A stretch of 64,000 bases of DNA, from positions 1 through 64,000 of the forward strand of contig NZ_PJZF01000020.1 in assembly GCF_002858675.1 (NCBI RefSeq), in the 5' to 3' direction. A program made the translations under genes and the position numbers. This DNA comes from Chimaeribacter californicus. Lineage in GTDB: Bacteria > Pseudomonadota > Gammaproteobacteria > Enterobacterales > Enterobacteriaceae. Below, piece after piece: positions 26,474-37,017 of the stretch. Position 1 is the stretch's first letter. Every line of letters starts with the position of its first letter. The notes under the pieces are model-generated. The model ran no database searches. It was not told the DNA's origin and was given only the letters and a program-made list of their open reading frames with translations.

Positions 26474-27538
26474 ATGGTGCGCAAAATCATACATGTCGAT
26501 ATGGACTGCTTTTACGCGGCGGTGGAGATGCGTGATGACCCGCGCCTGCGCGACATCCCGATCGCCATCGGCGGCAGCTCCGACCGGCGCGGGGTGATCA
26601 GCACCGCCAACTACCCGGCGCGTAAATATGGCGTGCGCAGCGCCATGTCCACGGCGATGGCGCTGAAACTCTGCCCGCAGCTGAAAGTGATCCCCGGCCG
26701 GATGGCGGCCTATAAAGAAGCCTCGCTTTACATCCGTGACATTTTCGCCCGCTACACGCCGCTGATTGAGCCGCTGTCGCTGGATGAAGCCTATCTGGAT
26801 GTTTCCGACACCCCGCAGTGCAGCGGCTCGGCCACGCTGATCGCCCGTGAAATCCGCCAGGCGATCTGGGACGAGCTGCAACTCACCGCCTCGGCCGGGG
26901 TCGCGCCGGTGAAATTCCTGGCGAAAATCGCCTCTGACCTCAACAAACCCAACGGCCAGTTTGTGATCCCGCCCAGCGGCGTGGCGGCATTTTTGCAGGA
27001 TCTGCCGCTGAGCAAAATCCCCGGCGTCGGCAAGGTCACGGCGGCGAAGCTGGAGGAGCTGGGGTTGCTGACCTGCGCCGATGTGCAGCGGTACGATCTG
27101 GCCGACCTGCTCAAGCGCTTCGGCAAGTTTGGCCATGCCATCTGGGAGCGCAGCCACGGCATCGATGAGCGGGAGGTTTCCGCTGACCGGCTGCGTAAAT
27201 CGGTGGGCGTGGAGACCACGCTGGTGAATGACATCAGTGAATGGGACGACTGCGCGGCGCTGATTACCGACCGGCTCTACCCGGAGCTGGAGGCGCGGCT
27301 GCGGCGGGTGCGGCCGGATTTGCAGATTGCGCGGCAGGGGGTGAAGCTGAAATTCCAGGATTTCCAGCAGACCACCCAGGAGCACGTCTGGCCGGAGCTG
27401 AACCTGCCGGATCTGCTGGCGGTGGCGCACCAGGCGTGGGATCAGCGGCGGGCCGGGCGCAGTGTACGGCTGGTGGGGCTGCATGTGACGCTGCTCGACC
27501 CGCAACTGGAGCGCCAGCTGCTGTTGCCGTGGGATTAA
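26474..27538 (+). CDS. dinB: DNA polymerase IV DinB
   Basis: 354 residues, a Y-family translesion polymerase. [12 protein letters not shown] and [10 protein letters not shown] hold the catalytic acidic residues, and [16 protein letters not shown] and the helix-hairpin-helix IPGVGKV follow. The C-terminus QLLLPWD is a beta-clamp-binding tail. A GTG at 26477 would give the E. coli-like start MRKIIHV and a better ribosome spacing than ATG 26474. SOS-regulated through the LexA box at 26433. Confidence 0.95.
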   Translation: MVRKIIHVDMDCFYAAVEMRDDPRLRDIPIAIGGSSDRRGVISTANYPARKYGVRSAMSTAMALKLCPQLKVIPGRMAAYKEASLYIRDIFARYTPLIEPLSLDEAYLDVSDTPQCSGSATLIAREIRQAIWDELQLTASAGVAPVKFLAKIASDLNKPNGQFVIPPSGVAAFLQDLPLSKIPGVGKVTAAKLEELGLLTCADVQRYDLADLLKRFGKFGHAIWERSHGIDEREVSADRLRKSVGVETTLVNDISEWDDCAALITDRLYPELEARLRRVRPDLQIARQGVKLKFQDFQQTTQEHVWPELNLPDLLAVAHQAWDQRRAGRSVRLVGLHVTLLDPQLERQLLLPWD

Positions 27539-27556
27539 CGGGTTGCCGTGGGATTA
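27523..27556 (+). repeat. 15-bp direct repeat over the dinB stop codon
   Basis: GTTGCCGTGGGATTA occurs at 27523-27537, where it encodes the last residues and stop of DinB, and again at 27542-27556 outside the gene. The 19-bp period suggests a small tandem duplication. Confidence 0.8.
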
Positions 27557-27574
27557 GGCCATGCAGGCCAATAA

Positions 27575-27602
27575 AAAAGCGACGCCGGGGCGTCGCTTTT
27601 TG
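27575..27602. terminator. Bidirectional terminator, dinB/pepD
   Basis: AAAAAGCGACGCC / GGCGTCGCTTTTT forms a long stem with T-tracts in both directions between the convergent dinB and pepD genes. Confidence 0.9.
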
Positions 27603-27619
27603 CTGGGGTAAAAACGGGA

Positions 27620-29080
27620 TTACGCCTTCTCAGGGATCGCTTTCAGCAGCGCGGTGAGCAGCTGCCAGTAGAGGCCGACGCTCTCAATGTGCACCTGCTC
27701 GTCCGGGGAGTGCGGGCCGGTGATGGTCGGCCCGATGGAGACCATGTCCATCTCCGGGTACGGCTTTTTGAACAGGCCGCATTCCAGCCCGGCGTGGATC
27801 ACCATGATGTTCGGGGTTTTGCCGAACAGCGACTGGTAGGTTTCACGCACCAGGCCCATCACCGGGGAGTGCGGGTCCGGCTGCCAGCCCGGGTAGCCGC
27901 CTTTCGGCGTGGTGGTGGCGTTCGCCAGCTGGCCGAGGGCGGTCAGCATCTCGACCACGTAATCTTTGCCGCTGTCGATCAACGAGCGGATCAGGCAGTT
28001 AATGTTTGCCTCGTCCGCCGTCATGGTGACCACACCGACGTTCAGCGAGGTTTCCACCACGCCCGGCACCGCGTCACTCATGCGGATCACGCCGTTTGGC
28101 ATCGCGTTCAGCAGCGCCAGCAGGCGATCCTGGCAGGCGTTGGTCAGCGCCAGTGCGCTGGTTTCGGCCGGGGTGATCAGCACCGCCAGCTTCTTCTCTT
28201 TTGCCGCCAGTTCGTTTTGCAGCGTGGACTGGTAGTCATCCACCAGCGTTTTCAGCGCATCGACGTTGGCCGCCGGTACCGCCAGCGTGGCCGAGGCTTC
28301 ACGTGGGATGGCGTTGCGCAGGGTGCCGCCGTTCAGGTCCAGCACGCGCAGGCCGAGGGTGGCGGCGTGTTCAAACAGGAAGCGCACCAGCAGCTTGTTG
28401 GCGTTGCCGAGGCCGTGGTGGATGTCTGCGCCGGAGTGGCCGCCTTTCAGGCCTTTCACCACCAGCGTCAGCGTGGTGTAGCCACCGGCCAGCGTTTCGC
28501 GCTGCAACGGCAGGGTGGTGGAGACGTCGATACCGCCCGCACAGCCCATGTAGATCTCACCCTCTTCCTCAGAGTCGGTGTTGATGAGGATTTCACCCTG
28601 CAACCAGTTCGGCTGAAGACCGAATGCACCGTCCATGCCGGTCTCTTCGGTCATGGTCAGCAGCACTTCCAGCGGGCCGTGCGCCACGCTCTCATCAGCC
28701 AGCACCGCCAGCGCCGACGCCATGCCGATGCCGTTGTCCGCGCCCAGCGTGGTGCCGCGCGCTTTTACCCACTCGCCGTCAACATAAGGCTGGATCGGGT
28801 CTTTGGTGAAGTCATGCACGGTGTCATTGTTTTTCTGCGGCACCATGTCGAGGTGCGCCTGGAGCACCACCGGCTTGCGGTTTTCCATGCCCGGCTTGGC
28901 CGGTTTGCGCAGCAGAATATTGCCGACCTGATCGCGCTCAGCGTGGATTCCTTTCTCAGCGGCCCAGGCCATGATGTGTTGGGCCAGCGCTTCCTCATGG
29001 AAAGAGGGGTGCGGAATCGAGCAGATCTTGGCGAAAATGTCCCACAACGGCTGTGGCGAGAGTTGCGACAGTTCAGACAC
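27620..29080 (-). CDS. pepD: Aminoacyl-histidine dipeptidase (peptidase D)
   Basis: 486 residues, an M20 metallopeptidase cleaving Xaa-His dipeptides such as carnosine. QAHLDMVPQ, LGADNGIG, MTEETGMDGAFGL and CAGGIDVS carry metal ligands and catalytic residues, almost as in E. coli PepD. The GTG at 29080 (VSELSQLSPQPLW) is the start: AGGAG precedes it and homology begins there, whereas the 48 residues upstream are not conserved. Confidence 0.95.
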   Translation of the reverse strand: MSELSQLSPQPLWDIFAKICSIPHPSFHEEALAQHIMAWAAEKGIHAERDQVGNILLRKPAKPGMENRKPVVLQAHLDMVPQKNNDTVHDFTKDPIQPYVDGEWVKARGTTLGADNGIGMASALAVLADESVAHGPLEVLLTMTEETGMDGAFGLQPNWLQGEILINTDSEEEGEIYMGCAGGIDVSTTLPLQRETLAGGYTTLTLVVKGLKGGHSGADIHHGLGNANKLLVRFLFEHAATLGLRVLDLNGGTLRNAIPREASATLAVPAANVDALKTLVDDYQSTLQNELAAKEKKLAVLITPAETSALALTNACQDRLLALLNAMPNGVIRMSDAVPGVVETSLNVGVVTMTADEANINCLIRSLIDSGKDYVVEMLTALGQLANATTTPKGGYPGWQPDPHSPVMGLVRETYQSLFGKTPNIMVIHAGLECGLFKKPYPEMDMVSIGPTITGPHSPDEQVHIESVGLYWQLLTALLKAIPEKA

Positions 29081-29380
29081 AATGAGTCTCCTGTAGCAGC
29101 ATCTCCGGCCCGGCAGCGGCCCAGGGTAACGCACTGGCCGCTGCGGAAAAGGTGGGATGCTGCAAATGGTTAGGTGGATAATGCGCCGCCAGGAGCCCCT
29201 GGCGTGAACCTGAGAGAATATCACTTTCTCCCGCAGGGTGCGCGTGGCGGGCCGGGAAAAAAGGGGCCGCTTTCGCCGATTGTTACTGGTTTTTATCCGG
29301 CCGGCTCTCTATAATCTCGCGCAACCTTTTCCCCCCTGAATACTTTTAAGCCAATTTATAGCTGGCTGGGACACGATTTT

Positions 29381-29839
29381 ATGAGCGAAAAATACGTCGT
29401 TACTTGGGACATGTTGCAAATGCAGGCCCGCAAACTGGCACACCGCCTGCTTCCGGCCGACCAATGGCAGGGCATCATCGCGGTGAGCCGCGGCGGCCTG
29501 GTGCCGGCGGCGCTGCTGGCGCGTGAACTGGGTATCCGCCATGTTGATACCGTGTGCATCTCCAGCTACGACCACGACAACCAGCGCGACCTGAAAGTGC
29601 TCAAGCGCGCAGAAGGCGACGGTGAAGGCTTCATCGTCATCGACGATCTGGTCGATACCGGCGGCACCGCCCGCGCGATCCGTGAGATGTACCCGAAAGC
29701 GCACTTCGTCACCATCTTCGCCAAACCGGCCGGTCAGCCGCTGGTGGATGACTACGTGGTCGACATCCCGCAGGATACCTGGATCGAACAGCCATGGGAC
29801 ATGGCCGTGACTTTCGTAGCGCCGATCGGCGGCCGCTAA
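29381..29839 (+). CDS. gpt: Xanthine-guanine phosphoribosyltransferase
   Basis: 152 residues, same length as E. coli Gpt. [14 protein letters not shown] is the PRPP-binding loop and ISRG (here [11 protein letters not shown]) the pyrophosphate loop. It salvages guanine and xanthine. Divergent from pepD; TATAAT at 29310-29315 may be its -10 element, but no good -35 is seen. Confidence 0.96.
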   Translation: MSEKYVVTWDMLQMQARKLAHRLLPADQWQGIIAVSRGGLVPAALLARELGIRHVDTVCISSYDHDNQRDLKVLKRAEGDGEGFIVIDDLVDTGGTARAIREMYPKAHFVTIFAKPAGQPLVDDYVVDIPQDTWIEQPWDMAVTFVAPIGGR

Positions 29840-29860
29840 GCCCCGTCAGTGATACGCTCC

Positions 29861-29882
29861 GCGCCCGGCTTTCGCCGGGCGC
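29861..29882 (+). terminator. Hairpin after gpt
   Basis: GCGCCCGGC-TTTC-GCCGGGCGC is a perfect 9-bp stem 21 nt after gpt. It is followed only by GCTGTTTCTG, so it is a weak terminator or an RNA-stabilising element. Confidence 0.55.
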
Positions 29883-30003
29883 GCTGTTTCTGCCGTTACA
29901 CCAATATTGACCCAGCCCGCTCTCTCCCCCACGTTATTTGGTACACTCACACGATAATGTCCGGCCGCATCCGCGCCCGCCCACTGCATCATGGAGGCTG
30001 TAC

Positions 30004-31251
30004 ATGTCCCAAGCCAATCTGTCGGAAATCCTGTTCAAACCGCGCTTCAAACACCCGGAAACCTCCACGCTGGTCAAGCGTGCGCACCATCACCCGACGC
30101 TGGCCACCGAGTCCGCCCTGGAAGGGCAGGCGACTCACCACTGGTACCGGATGATCAACCGCTTGATGTGGATCTGGCGCGGCGTGGACGCGCTGGAGAT
30201 GCAGGAGGTGCTGGCGCGCATCGCTGCCTCGCCTGCCGAACGCACCGACGAGGCGCTGCTCGACACCGTGGTCGGTTACCGCAACGGCAACTGGATCTAT
30301 GAGTGGTCGCATCAGGCGATGCTGTGGCAGCAGAAGGCGCTGGAGAGCACCGACCCGGCAGCGCGCGGCGAATACTGGCTGATGGCCGCCAACCTCTACA
30401 GCATCGCGGCTTACCCGCACCTGAAAGGGGATGAGCTGGCCGACCAGGCGGAAGTGCTGTCGAACCGCGCCTACGAAGAGGCGTCACAGCATTTGCCCTA
30501 TCAGCTGAAAGAGATTGAGTTCCCGATCCCCGGCGGTGCGCCCATCAGCGGTTTTCTGCATATGCCGCACGAGGGCAAAGCGCCGTACCCCACGGTGCTG
30601 ATCTGCGGCGGGCTGGACATGATGCAGAGCGACCACTACCGCCTGTTCCGTGACTATTTCGCCCCGCGCGGCATGGCGATGCTGACCATCGACATGCCCT
30701 CCATCGGCTTCTCCTCACGCTGGAAACTCACGCAGGACACCAGCTTCCTGCACCAGCAGGTGCTGGCGCAGCTCACCACCGTGCCATGGGTAGACCACAC
30801 CCGCGTGTCGCTGCTCGGCTTCCGCTTCGGCGCCAATGTGGCGGTGCGGCTGGCCTACCTGGAGCCGAAGCGGCTGCGCGCCGTGGCCTGCCTCGGCCCG
30901 ATTGTGCACAACCTGATGTGCAACAGCGCCGCGCAGGAGTCAGTGCCGGACATGTACATGGACGTGCTGGCCAGCCGCCTCGGCATGAGCACCGCCTCTG
31001 ACGCCGCGCTGCGGGTGGAGCTGAACCGCTACTCGCTGAAAACCCAGGGGCTGCTCGGCCGCCGCTGCCCGACGCCGATGTTCTCCGGCTACTGGCCGAA
31101 TGAGCCGTTCAGCCCGAAAGAGGAGTCACGGCTGATCGTCTCCTCCTCCAGCGACGGCAAACTGCTGGAGATCGGCAAAAAGCCGGTTTATCGCGGTTTC
31201 CATCAGGCGATGGAGGAGATGAGCACGTGGCTGAAAGGTAAAATGCGTTAA
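30004..31251 (+). CDS. frsA: Esterase FrsA (fermentation-respiration switch protein)
   Basis: 415 residues (E. coli 414), starting [20 protein letters not shown] at ATG 30004, after GGAGG. The C-terminal half is an alpha/beta-hydrolase fold with [19 protein letters not shown] at the nucleophile-elbow position. In E. coli and Vibrio FrsA binds dephosphorylated IIA-Glc. Lies between gpt and crl as in E. coli. Confidence 0.94.
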   Translation: MSQANLSEILFKPRFKHPETSTLVKRAHHHPTLATESALEGQATHHWYRMINRLMWIWRGVDALEMQEVLARIAASPAERTDEALLDTVVGYRNGNWIYEWSHQAMLWQQKALESTDPAARGEYWLMAANLYSIAAYPHLKGDELADQAEVLSNRAYEEASQHLPYQLKEIEFPIPGGAPISGFLHMPHEGKAPYPTVLICGGLDMMQSDHYRLFRDYFAPRGMAMLTIDMPSIGFSSRWKLTQDTSFLHQQVLAQLTTVPWVDHTRVSLLGFRFGANVAVRLAYLEPKRLRAVACLGPIVHNLMCNSAAQESVPDMYMDVLASRLGMSTASDAALRVELNRYSLKTQGLLGRRCPTPMFSGYWPNEPFSPKEESRLIVSSSSDGKLLEIGKKPVYRGFHQAMEEMSTWLKGKMR

Positions 31252-31310
31252 TAGAGTTGCTATTTTTTATCGGTTTGTTAAAAAGGATCGTTGCCATAAG
31301 GAGGTAAAAA

Positions 31311-31712
31311 ATGACATTACCAAGCGGACATCCTAAGAGCCGGTTAATGAAGCGTTTCGCGGCATTGGGGCCTTATCTGCGGGAAGGAAAGTGCCAGAAC
31401 GATCAGTTCTTTTTTGATTGCCTGGCCGTGTGTGTCAACGTCAAACCTGCGCCTGAGAAACGTGAGTTCTGGGGCTGGTGGATTGAACTCCAGGCCGAGG
31501 CCACGCGGTTTACCTACGTTTACCAGTTTGGCCTGTTTGACAAAGAGGGCGTCTGGAAAGCCCAGAAGATTAAAGACCCCGAAGTGCAGGAGAAACTGGA
31601 AACCACATTACGCGATTTCCACCACCGCCTGGCCGCCATGCTGAACGAGATGGAACTGCCGCTGGCCCCTGCCGATGACTTTGCTGACGAACCGGTAAAA
31701 CTCAGCGCCTGA
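31311..31712 (+). CDS. crl: Sigma factor-binding protein Crl
   Basis: 133 residues, the usual length. The conserved core [29 protein letters not shown] contains the aromatic patch that contacts sigma-S and promotes its holoenzyme formation. AAGGAGG precedes ATG 31311. The divergent phoE gene found next to crl in E. coli is missing. Confidence 0.95.
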   Translation: MTLPSGHPKSRLMKRFAALGPYLREGKCQNDQFFFDCLAVCVNVKPAPEKREFWGWWIELQAEATRFTYVYQFGLFDKEGVWKAQKIKDPEVQEKLETTLRDFHHRLAAMLNEMELPLAPADDFADEPVKLSA

Positions 31713-31865
31713 CGCTGCCCGCCCCCGGGCGCTTTCCCCCTGATTTCCTTTAATTTCGCGCCGTGCCTGTTGGCATGGCGCGTCTCTCCTGTTACAAAGA
31801 TCGCTGTGACGGTCTTCTCAGACTCCTCTATCCTTTCCCTTTTCAGACGCAACGGCAGACTAATT

Positions 31866-32969
31866 ATGAGTGGCAGCCAGACTTTGGTTGTAAAACTGGG
31901 CACCAGCGTGCTCACCGGCGGATCGCGCCGCCTGAACCGTGCCCACATTGTGGAGCTGGTGCGCCAGTGCGCTCAGCAACACGCGGCGGGTCACCGCATC
32001 ATCATTGTCACTTCCGGGGCGATTGCCGCCGGGCGCGAGCACCTGGGCTACCCTGAGCTTCCCGCCACCATCGCCTCCAAGCAGCTGCTGGCGGCGGTCG
32101 GGCAGAGCCGCCTGATCCAGCTGTGGGAGCAGCTGTTCTCGATTTATGGCATCCACGTCGGGCAGATGCTGCTGACCCGTGCGGATCTAGAAGACAGAGA
32201 GCGTTTCCTCAACGCCCGTGACACGATGCGCGCCCTGCTGGACAACCACATCGTGCCGGTGATCAACGAGAACGACGCGGTCGCCACCGCCGAGATCAAA
32301 GTCGGCGATAACGACAACCTTTCGGCGCTGGCGGCGATCCTCGGCGGGGCTGACAAGCTGCTGCTGTTGACCGACCAGCCGGGGCTGTTCACCGCTGACC
32401 CGCGCAAGAACCCGGAAGCGGAGCTGATCCGCGAAGTCACCGGCATCGATGACGCGCTGCGCGGCATCGCCGGCGACAGCGTCTCCGGCCTCGGCACCGG
32501 CGGCATGGCCACCAAACTCCAGGCCGCAGACGTCGCCTGCCGCGCGGGCATCGACGTGATCATCGCCGCCGGCAGCCGCCCGGACGTGATCGGTGACGTG
32601 ATCAGCGGCACCTCCGTCGGCACCCGCTTCCATGCGCTGGAGACGCCGCTGGAGAATCGTAAACGCTGGATCTTCGGCGCGCCGCCGGCCGGTGAGGTCA
32701 CCATTGATGACGGCGCGGCCGCCGCGATGCTGGAGCGCGGCAGTTCGCTGCTGCCGAAGGGCATTAAGGAAGTCAAAGGGGACTTCTCGCGCGGCGAGGT
32801 GATCCGCATCCGCAACCTGGCCGGGCGCGATCTGGCCCACGGCGTCACCCGCTATAATAGTGATGCGATGCGCATGATCGCCGGGTATCACTCACAACAG
32901 ATCAACGATATCCTCGGTTATGAGTACGGTCCGGTGGCTGTCCACCGCGACGATATGATTGTCAGTTAA
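31866..32969 (+). CDS. proB: Glutamate 5-kinase
   Basis: 367 residues as in E. coli. An amino-acid kinase domain ([33 protein letters not shown] split over the active site) is followed from about residue 275 by a PUA domain. First step of proline synthesis. ATG 31866 ([14 protein letters not shown]) is chosen over the in-frame upstream start at 31770. proA follows after 9 nt. Confidence 0.96.
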   Translation: MSGSQTLVVKLGTSVLTGGSRRLNRAHIVELVRQCAQQHAAGHRIIIVTSGAIAAGREHLGYPELPATIASKQLLAAVGQSRLIQLWEQLFSIYGIHVGQMLLTRADLEDRERFLNARDTMRALLDNHIVPVINENDAVATAEIKVGDNDNLSALAAILGGADKLLLLTDQPGLFTADPRKNPEAELIREVTGIDDALRGIAGDSVSGLGTGGMATKLQAADVACRAGIDVIIAAGSRPDVIGDVISGTSVGTRFHALETPLENRKRWIFGAPPAGEVTIDDGAAAAMLERGSSLLPKGIKEVKGDFSRGEVIRIRNLAGRDLAHGVTRYNSDAMRMIAGYHSQQINDILGYEYGPVAVHRDDMIVS

Positions 32970-32978
32970 GGAGCTGCC

Positions 32979-34232
32979 ATGCTGGATTCTATGGGTAAGG
33001 CCGCGAAACAGGCCTCTTACCAGTTGTCCGTGTTGAGCACGGCGAAAAAAAACCAGGCGCTGTTGGTGATTGCCGACATGCTGGAAGCCGAGAGCGAGAT
33101 TATCCTCAGCGCCAACGAACAGGATGTGGCCGCCGCACGCGCGGCCGGGATGAGCGAGGCGCTGCTCGATCGCCTGCTGCTGACCCCGGCGCGGCTGGCG
33201 GCGATCGCCACTGACGTGCGTCAGGTCAGTAAATTGCACGACCCGGTCGGCCATGTGATTGACGGCAGCCTGCTGGATAACGGCCTGAAGCTGGAGCGCC
33301 GCCGGGTGCCGCTGGGCGTGATTGGCGTGATTTACGAGGCGCGCCCGAACGTGACCATTGATGTCGCGACCTTGTGCCTGAAGACCGGCAACGCGGTGAT
33401 TCTGCGCGGCGGCAAAGAGACGCACCTCACCAACCAGGCGACGGTGAGCGTGATCCAGCGCGCGCTGGAGCGCTGCGGCCTGCCGGGCGCGGCAGTGCAG
33501 GCGATTGAGAACCCCGATCGCGCGCTGGTGAACGAGCTGCTGCGCCTCGACCGCTACGTCGACATGCTGATCCCTCGCGGCGGCGCGTCGCTGCACAAGC
33601 TGTGCCGCGAGCACTCGACCATTCCTGTTATCACCGGCGGCATCGGCGTGTGCCATATGTTTGCCGATGAGAGCATCGACTTCGACAAAGCGCTGACGGT
33701 GATTGAGAGCGCCAAGGTGCAGCGCCCCAGCGCCTGCAACAGCCTGGAGACGCTGCTGGTGCACCGCGCGATTGCCGGGACCTTCCTGCCGGCGCTGAGC
33801 CGCCAAATGGCCGGGGCGGGCGTGACACTGCACGCCTCCGAAGACGCGCTGCCGCTGTTGCAAGACGGCCCGGCGCAGGTAGTGCCGGTGGAGCCGCAGG
33901 ATTACGAGGATGAGTGGCTGTCGAACGACCTGAACGTCACGCTGGTGGATGACCTTGACGCAGCGGTGGAGCACATCCGCACCTACGGCACCGCGCACTC
34001 TGACGCGATCCTGACGCGTTCGCTGACCAACGCCGAACGCTTCGTGCGTGAAGTGGACTCCTCGGCGGTCTACGTGAACGCCAGCACCCGCTTCACCGAC
34101 GGCGGCCAGTTCGGCCTTGGCGCGGAAGTGGCGGTCAGCACCCAGAAGCTGCATGCCCGCGGCCCGATGGGCCTGGAAGCGCTCACCACCTACAAATGGA
34201 TCGGCTACGGCGATGATTTAGTCCGCGCCTGA
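32979..34232 (+). CDS. proA: Glutamate-5-semialdehyde dehydrogenase
   Basis: 417 residues as in E. coli. An ALDH-fold reductase whose catalytic Cys is in [14 protein letters not shown]. Reduces glutamyl phosphate from ProB, with which it forms an operon and a complex. AAGGAG precedes ATG. Confidence 0.97.
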   Translation: MLDSMGKAAKQASYQLSVLSTAKKNQALLVIADMLEAESEIILSANEQDVAAARAAGMSEALLDRLLLTPARLAAIATDVRQVSKLHDPVGHVIDGSLLDNGLKLERRRVPLGVIGVIYEARPNVTIDVATLCLKTGNAVILRGGKETHLTNQATVSVIQRALERCGLPGAAVQAIENPDRALVNELLRLDRYVDMLIPRGGASLHKLCREHSTIPVITGGIGVCHMFADESIDFDKALTVIESAKVQRPSACNSLETLLVHRAIAGTFLPALSRQMAGAGVTLHASEDALPLLQDGPAQVVPVEPQDYEDEWLSNDLNVTLVDDLDAAVEHIRTYGTAHSDAILTRSLTNAERFVREVDSSAVYVNASTRFTDGGQFGLGAEVAVSTQKLHARGPMGLEALTTYKWIGYGDDLVRA

Positions 34233-34238
34233 CCCTCA

Positions 34239-34267
34239 CCCCCGCACCTGGCGTGCGGGGGATTTTT
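34239..34267 (+). terminator. Rho-independent terminator of proBA
   Basis: CCCCCGCAC / GTGCGGGGG is a perfect 9-bp stem with a 5-nt loop, followed by ATTTTTG, 6 nt after proA. Confidence 0.9.
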
Positions 34268-34435
34268 GCCTGACACCTCGCCACTTTCATTCAGCTTATC
34301 AATGGTAAAACAGCAATCCAAAAGCCTGACAGGGCAGGGCGCTGATAAAACCAGCAGACGGCCAAACGCCTCTTGACTTGCCGTGCAGATTTCAATAATT
34401 TGTCACCCCGTAGTTCCCCGGCAGTTCCCTCCCAA

Positions 34436-34511
34436 GCCGATATAGCTCAGTTGGTAGAGCAGCGCATTCGTAATGCGAAGGTCGTAGGTTCGACTCCTAT
34501 TATCGGCACCA
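34436..34511 (+). tRNA. thrW: tRNA-Thr (anticodon CGT)
   Basis: A 76-nt cloverleaf starting GCCGATATAGCTCAG, anticodon loop TTCGTAA, T-loop GGTTCGACTCC and encoded CCA end. It is essentially the E. coli thrW sequence and, as there, directly follows proBA. This tRNA is a known attachment site for lambdoid and other phages in enterics. Confidence 0.97.
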
Positions 34512-34781
34512 TTTTTTGTAAAATCAGTAAGTTACTTTTGCGGCGTTTTTGTTTTTCCAGGCGTATGGAGCGAAATTCTGGCAAAGCAGATTTGTCAGCA
34601 ATGCGTTAACACGCCCACCTGTCACTATATTGCTTGTTTCACGAGATAGCCCCAGCGGATAAAGAACTTTTTATAAGAACCTGATTTATAAAAATTAACG
34701 CTTCGCTCAACGTCAATTGAGAACTTAGTTGTTGCCAGCTTTGTGCCAAATTGAACTCTGGCAAAAAGCCAAAATATCCTA

Positions 34782-34816
34782 TAAAAAAAATACCAGTCAC
34801 CTTACGTGACTGGTAT
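34782..34816 (-). terminator. Rho-independent terminator of the qorB-like gene
   Basis: ATACCAGTCAC-CTTAC-GTGACTGGTAT forms an 11-bp perfect stem. On the minus strand it is followed by a run of T, about 75 nt past the stop of the oxidoreductase gene. Confidence 0.85.
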
Positions 34817-34892
34817 CAGGCAATATGCCTCCCTTTAACAGGGGCTATCGTGATTTTTGACGGGTAACCCTTATTGATAATAGCCTTGTTAA

Positions 34893-35750
34893 TTAAAGCG
34901 CTTTCAGGCTTTCGGCAATCACTTCTTTATAAGAAACCGTTGGACGACCCAATAATTGGCTCAATGCGTGATTTTCATCATACAACGCCCCCTTGCTGGC
35001 ACCCATATCGGAATCGGCCAGAACATCAGCCAGGCCATCCGGCAAACCTGCCTTTTTCAGTGCTGTAGCAAAATCAGCTTGTGGCAGGTTAACGTAATTC
35101 ACTTCTTTACCTGACTGACGGGCTATTTCTGCCGCAAATTCGTTCAGGGTGTAGCTATCATCACCGGCCAGTTCGTAAACTTTGCCTTCCTGATTATCCA
35201 TCAGCAGCACTGCCGCTGCGGCAAACGCATAATCAATACGCGGTGCAGAGGAGATACGACCCTCGCCAGCAGATCCAATAAAGGCGTTATGTGCCAGAGC
35301 GGGAGCGATACTCGCCGCATAGTTTTCGGTATACCAGCCGTTACGCAATAGCACGTAAGGCAACCCTGATGATCTCAAAGCAGCCTCGGTATCGCGATGC
35401 TCACGGGCCAGCAACAGCGGGGAGTTTTCAAGATTCAGCAAACTGGTATAAGCAACCAGTTTCACACCAGCCTCTTTGGCTGCGTCAATCACGGCCTGAT
35501 GCTGCGCACTACGTTGACCGACTTCACTTGAAGAGATAAGCAGAAGTTTATCCACACCCGAAAAAGCGGTTTTTAATGTCTCGGGCTTGCTGTAATCCGC
35601 TTCGCGAACCGTTATGCCCAACTCTTTAAGATCTTGTGCTTTAGCCGGATTACGTACTGCGGCGACGATTTCACTTGCTGAAACTTTCTTTAACAGCGCT
35701 TCGATAACCAGACGACCCAACTGACCTGTTGCACCCGTTACTGCGATCAT
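34893..35750 (-). CDS. qorB: NmrA-family NAD(P)H:quinone oxidoreductase (QorB-like)
   Basis: 285 residues. N-terminal Rossmann motif TGATGQLG and the family blocks LLISSSEVGQR and RNGWYTENY match E. coli QorB (ytfG). The inner ATG 35750 is used: GGAGAA lies 6 nt upstream. It reduces quinones with NADPH. Divergent from an HxlR-type regulator, as ytfG/ytfH are in E. coli. Its base composition is more AT-rich than the backbone and it lies next to the tRNA, so it may be imported. Confidence 0.85.
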   Translation of the reverse strand: MIAVTGATGQLGRLVIEALLKKVSASEIVAAVRNPAKAQDLKELGITVREADYSKPETLKTAFSGVDKLLLISSSEVGQRSAQHQAVIDAAKEAGVKLVAYTSLLNLENSPLLLAREHRDTEAALRSSGLPYVLLRNGWYTENYAASIAPALAHNAFIGSAGEGRISSAPRIDYAFAAAAVLLMDNQEGKVYELAGDDSYTLNEFAAEIARQSGKEVNYVNLPQADFATALKKAGLPDGLADVLADSDMGASKGALYDENHALSQLLGRPTVSYKEVIAESLKAL

Positions 35751-35862
35751 AGCGTTCTCCATTTACAAATATTGGCCTACTGAAGGATAAGCATGCTTAG
35801 AAGCATAGTTTCTAATTCATGGACTGAACGCACTATAAAACATATACTAACTAAAGATAAGT

Positions 35863-35876
35863 ACTAACAAATTAGT
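35863..35876. promoter_or_regulatory. Inverted repeat between divergent qorB and hxlR-type genes
   Basis: ACTAACAAATTAGT is a palindrome with 5-bp arms, 27 nt before the regulator start. A further ACTAACTAA lies at 35846-35854. HxlR-family proteins bind such short dyads, so this is a plausible autoregulatory operator; unproven. Confidence 0.4.
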
Positions 35877-35903
35877 AAGTGTGAAGTTTTTTTGGAGAAT
35901 ATG

Positions 35904-36311
35904 ATGTCAGAAAAAATTAACAAGGAAGAACAAGCAATTAGGCCTGGAAAGCTGTTAGATGTTAATTGCCCCTCACGCGAGATTCTTCAGCATATTTCCA
36001 GCCGGTGGGGCATTTTAATCCTTATTGCTCTTGACAAAGACACCATGCGCTTTAGTGAATTGAAAAGAAAAATCAACGGCATAAGCGAAAGAATGCTTGC
36101 ACAGACTTTGCAAACTTTCGAAAAGGACGGCTTTATCAATCGAAAAATGCTGCCTGTTATACCACCGCATACAGAATATTCATTGACCCCAATGGGACTG
36201 GAGCTTTATCAACGCGTGATACAGCTCAGCGACTGGATTGAGATAAATTTGTTACGCATTCTGCCATCTGAAGGCACGGTTGAGTCTGGGCAAAAGAAGG
36301 AGGACCGTTAA
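35904..36311 (+). CDS. HxlR-family (winged helix) regulator, QorR-like
   Basis: 135 residues. The HxlR domain is seen in CPSREILQHISSRWGILILIAL and MRFSELKRKINGISERMLAQTL, and the wing PPHTEYSLTPMG. The Cys in VNCPSRE is at the redox-sensing position typical of YodB/QorR relatives. ATG 35904 has GGAG 6 nt upstream. Likely represses the divergent quinone reductase. Confidence 0.85.
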   Translation: MSEKINKEEQAIRPGKLLDVNCPSREILQHISSRWGILILIALDKDTMRFSELKRKINGISERMLAQTLQTFEKDGFINRKMLPVIPPHTEYSLTPMGLELYQRVIQLSDWIEINLLRILPSEGTVESGQKKEDR

Positions 36312-37017
36312 GCTTTAAATTTAAGGAGAAATGACCATAGTATATGCATCACCGCAAACTCCTTATTTCTTATAAAGCTACCCCAATGGGCATAGTTAGC
36401 GCCGGGCACTTACGACCGGGTACGGCTGACCATCTTTGTGGTCAGCCAAGCGGTGCTGCGAGTGCGCAACCGCAGGCAAGCTACGGGGGCGTTTCCATAG
36501 ATAATGAAGAAGAAATAGCTTGATTTAACATGGTAATTGCTATTATTCCCGCCGTTGCGGCCTTGGCACATCTATTACATGGCATACGCTGTGTTTCAAT
36601 GGTGGCTCAGGCGGGGCAGCCTTCGGGCTGGTATTCCTATCCCCGTCTGGGCTACCACCCAAGAGCGTAGGAACTCCGGCCTCGGAGCTGGCGGAACAGT
36701 GCAGGGCGCTGGCGCACGCCATGTTGCAGGTGAGTGAGCCGTGGGTGAGGGCGTCGTTAGGCTTTGTACTATGAGAGCGCATTAACGCCCTGCGGGAAAC
36801 GCTGGACGCGGTGTAACCGCATAAAACAGGGCGGCCTCTGGTCGCCCTTGCTGCATGGCGTCGGCGCGGCGTTCCACTTTACGCGACAGAGTAAGCCGGG
36901 AAAGGGCGCTACCGCCTGCTGAGGGGAAGTGCCAGTATCCGACCTGGTGGTGCCGGAGGCTGCACGGGCCTTAACGCCGCACCCATCTCACTCACAACGG
37001 TAACAGAGGATGCATGC
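36312..37017. other. Gene-poor stretch with a P4-satellite-like relic
   Basis: About 700 nt without an intact gene. A perfect 9-bp hairpin (GGCTGACCA / TGGTCAGCC) lies at 36424-36447. From 36580 to about 36740 the frames MVAQAGQPSGW and, one frame over, AGIPIPVWATT recall the short Ash/Icd-like proteins of P4-type satellite prophages, interrupted by a frameshift. The right part (36800-37000) has further GC-rich fragments of no clear identity. Confidence 0.45.
36580..36740 (+). pseudogene. Ash-like (P4 satellite phage) remnant
   Basis: SMVAQAGQPSGW is read from the ATG at 36599, and GIPIPVWATT in the overlapping alternative frame. In P4-like prophages these two blocks are consecutive in one protein, so a frameshift between them is implied. 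Short, and recognised from memory of the family only. Confidence 0.4.

Noticed and set aside
27689..29173. 494-codon open frame antisense to pepD
   Set aside because: Shadow of a well-conserved gene; low-complexity His/Gln/Arg composition, no ribosome site.
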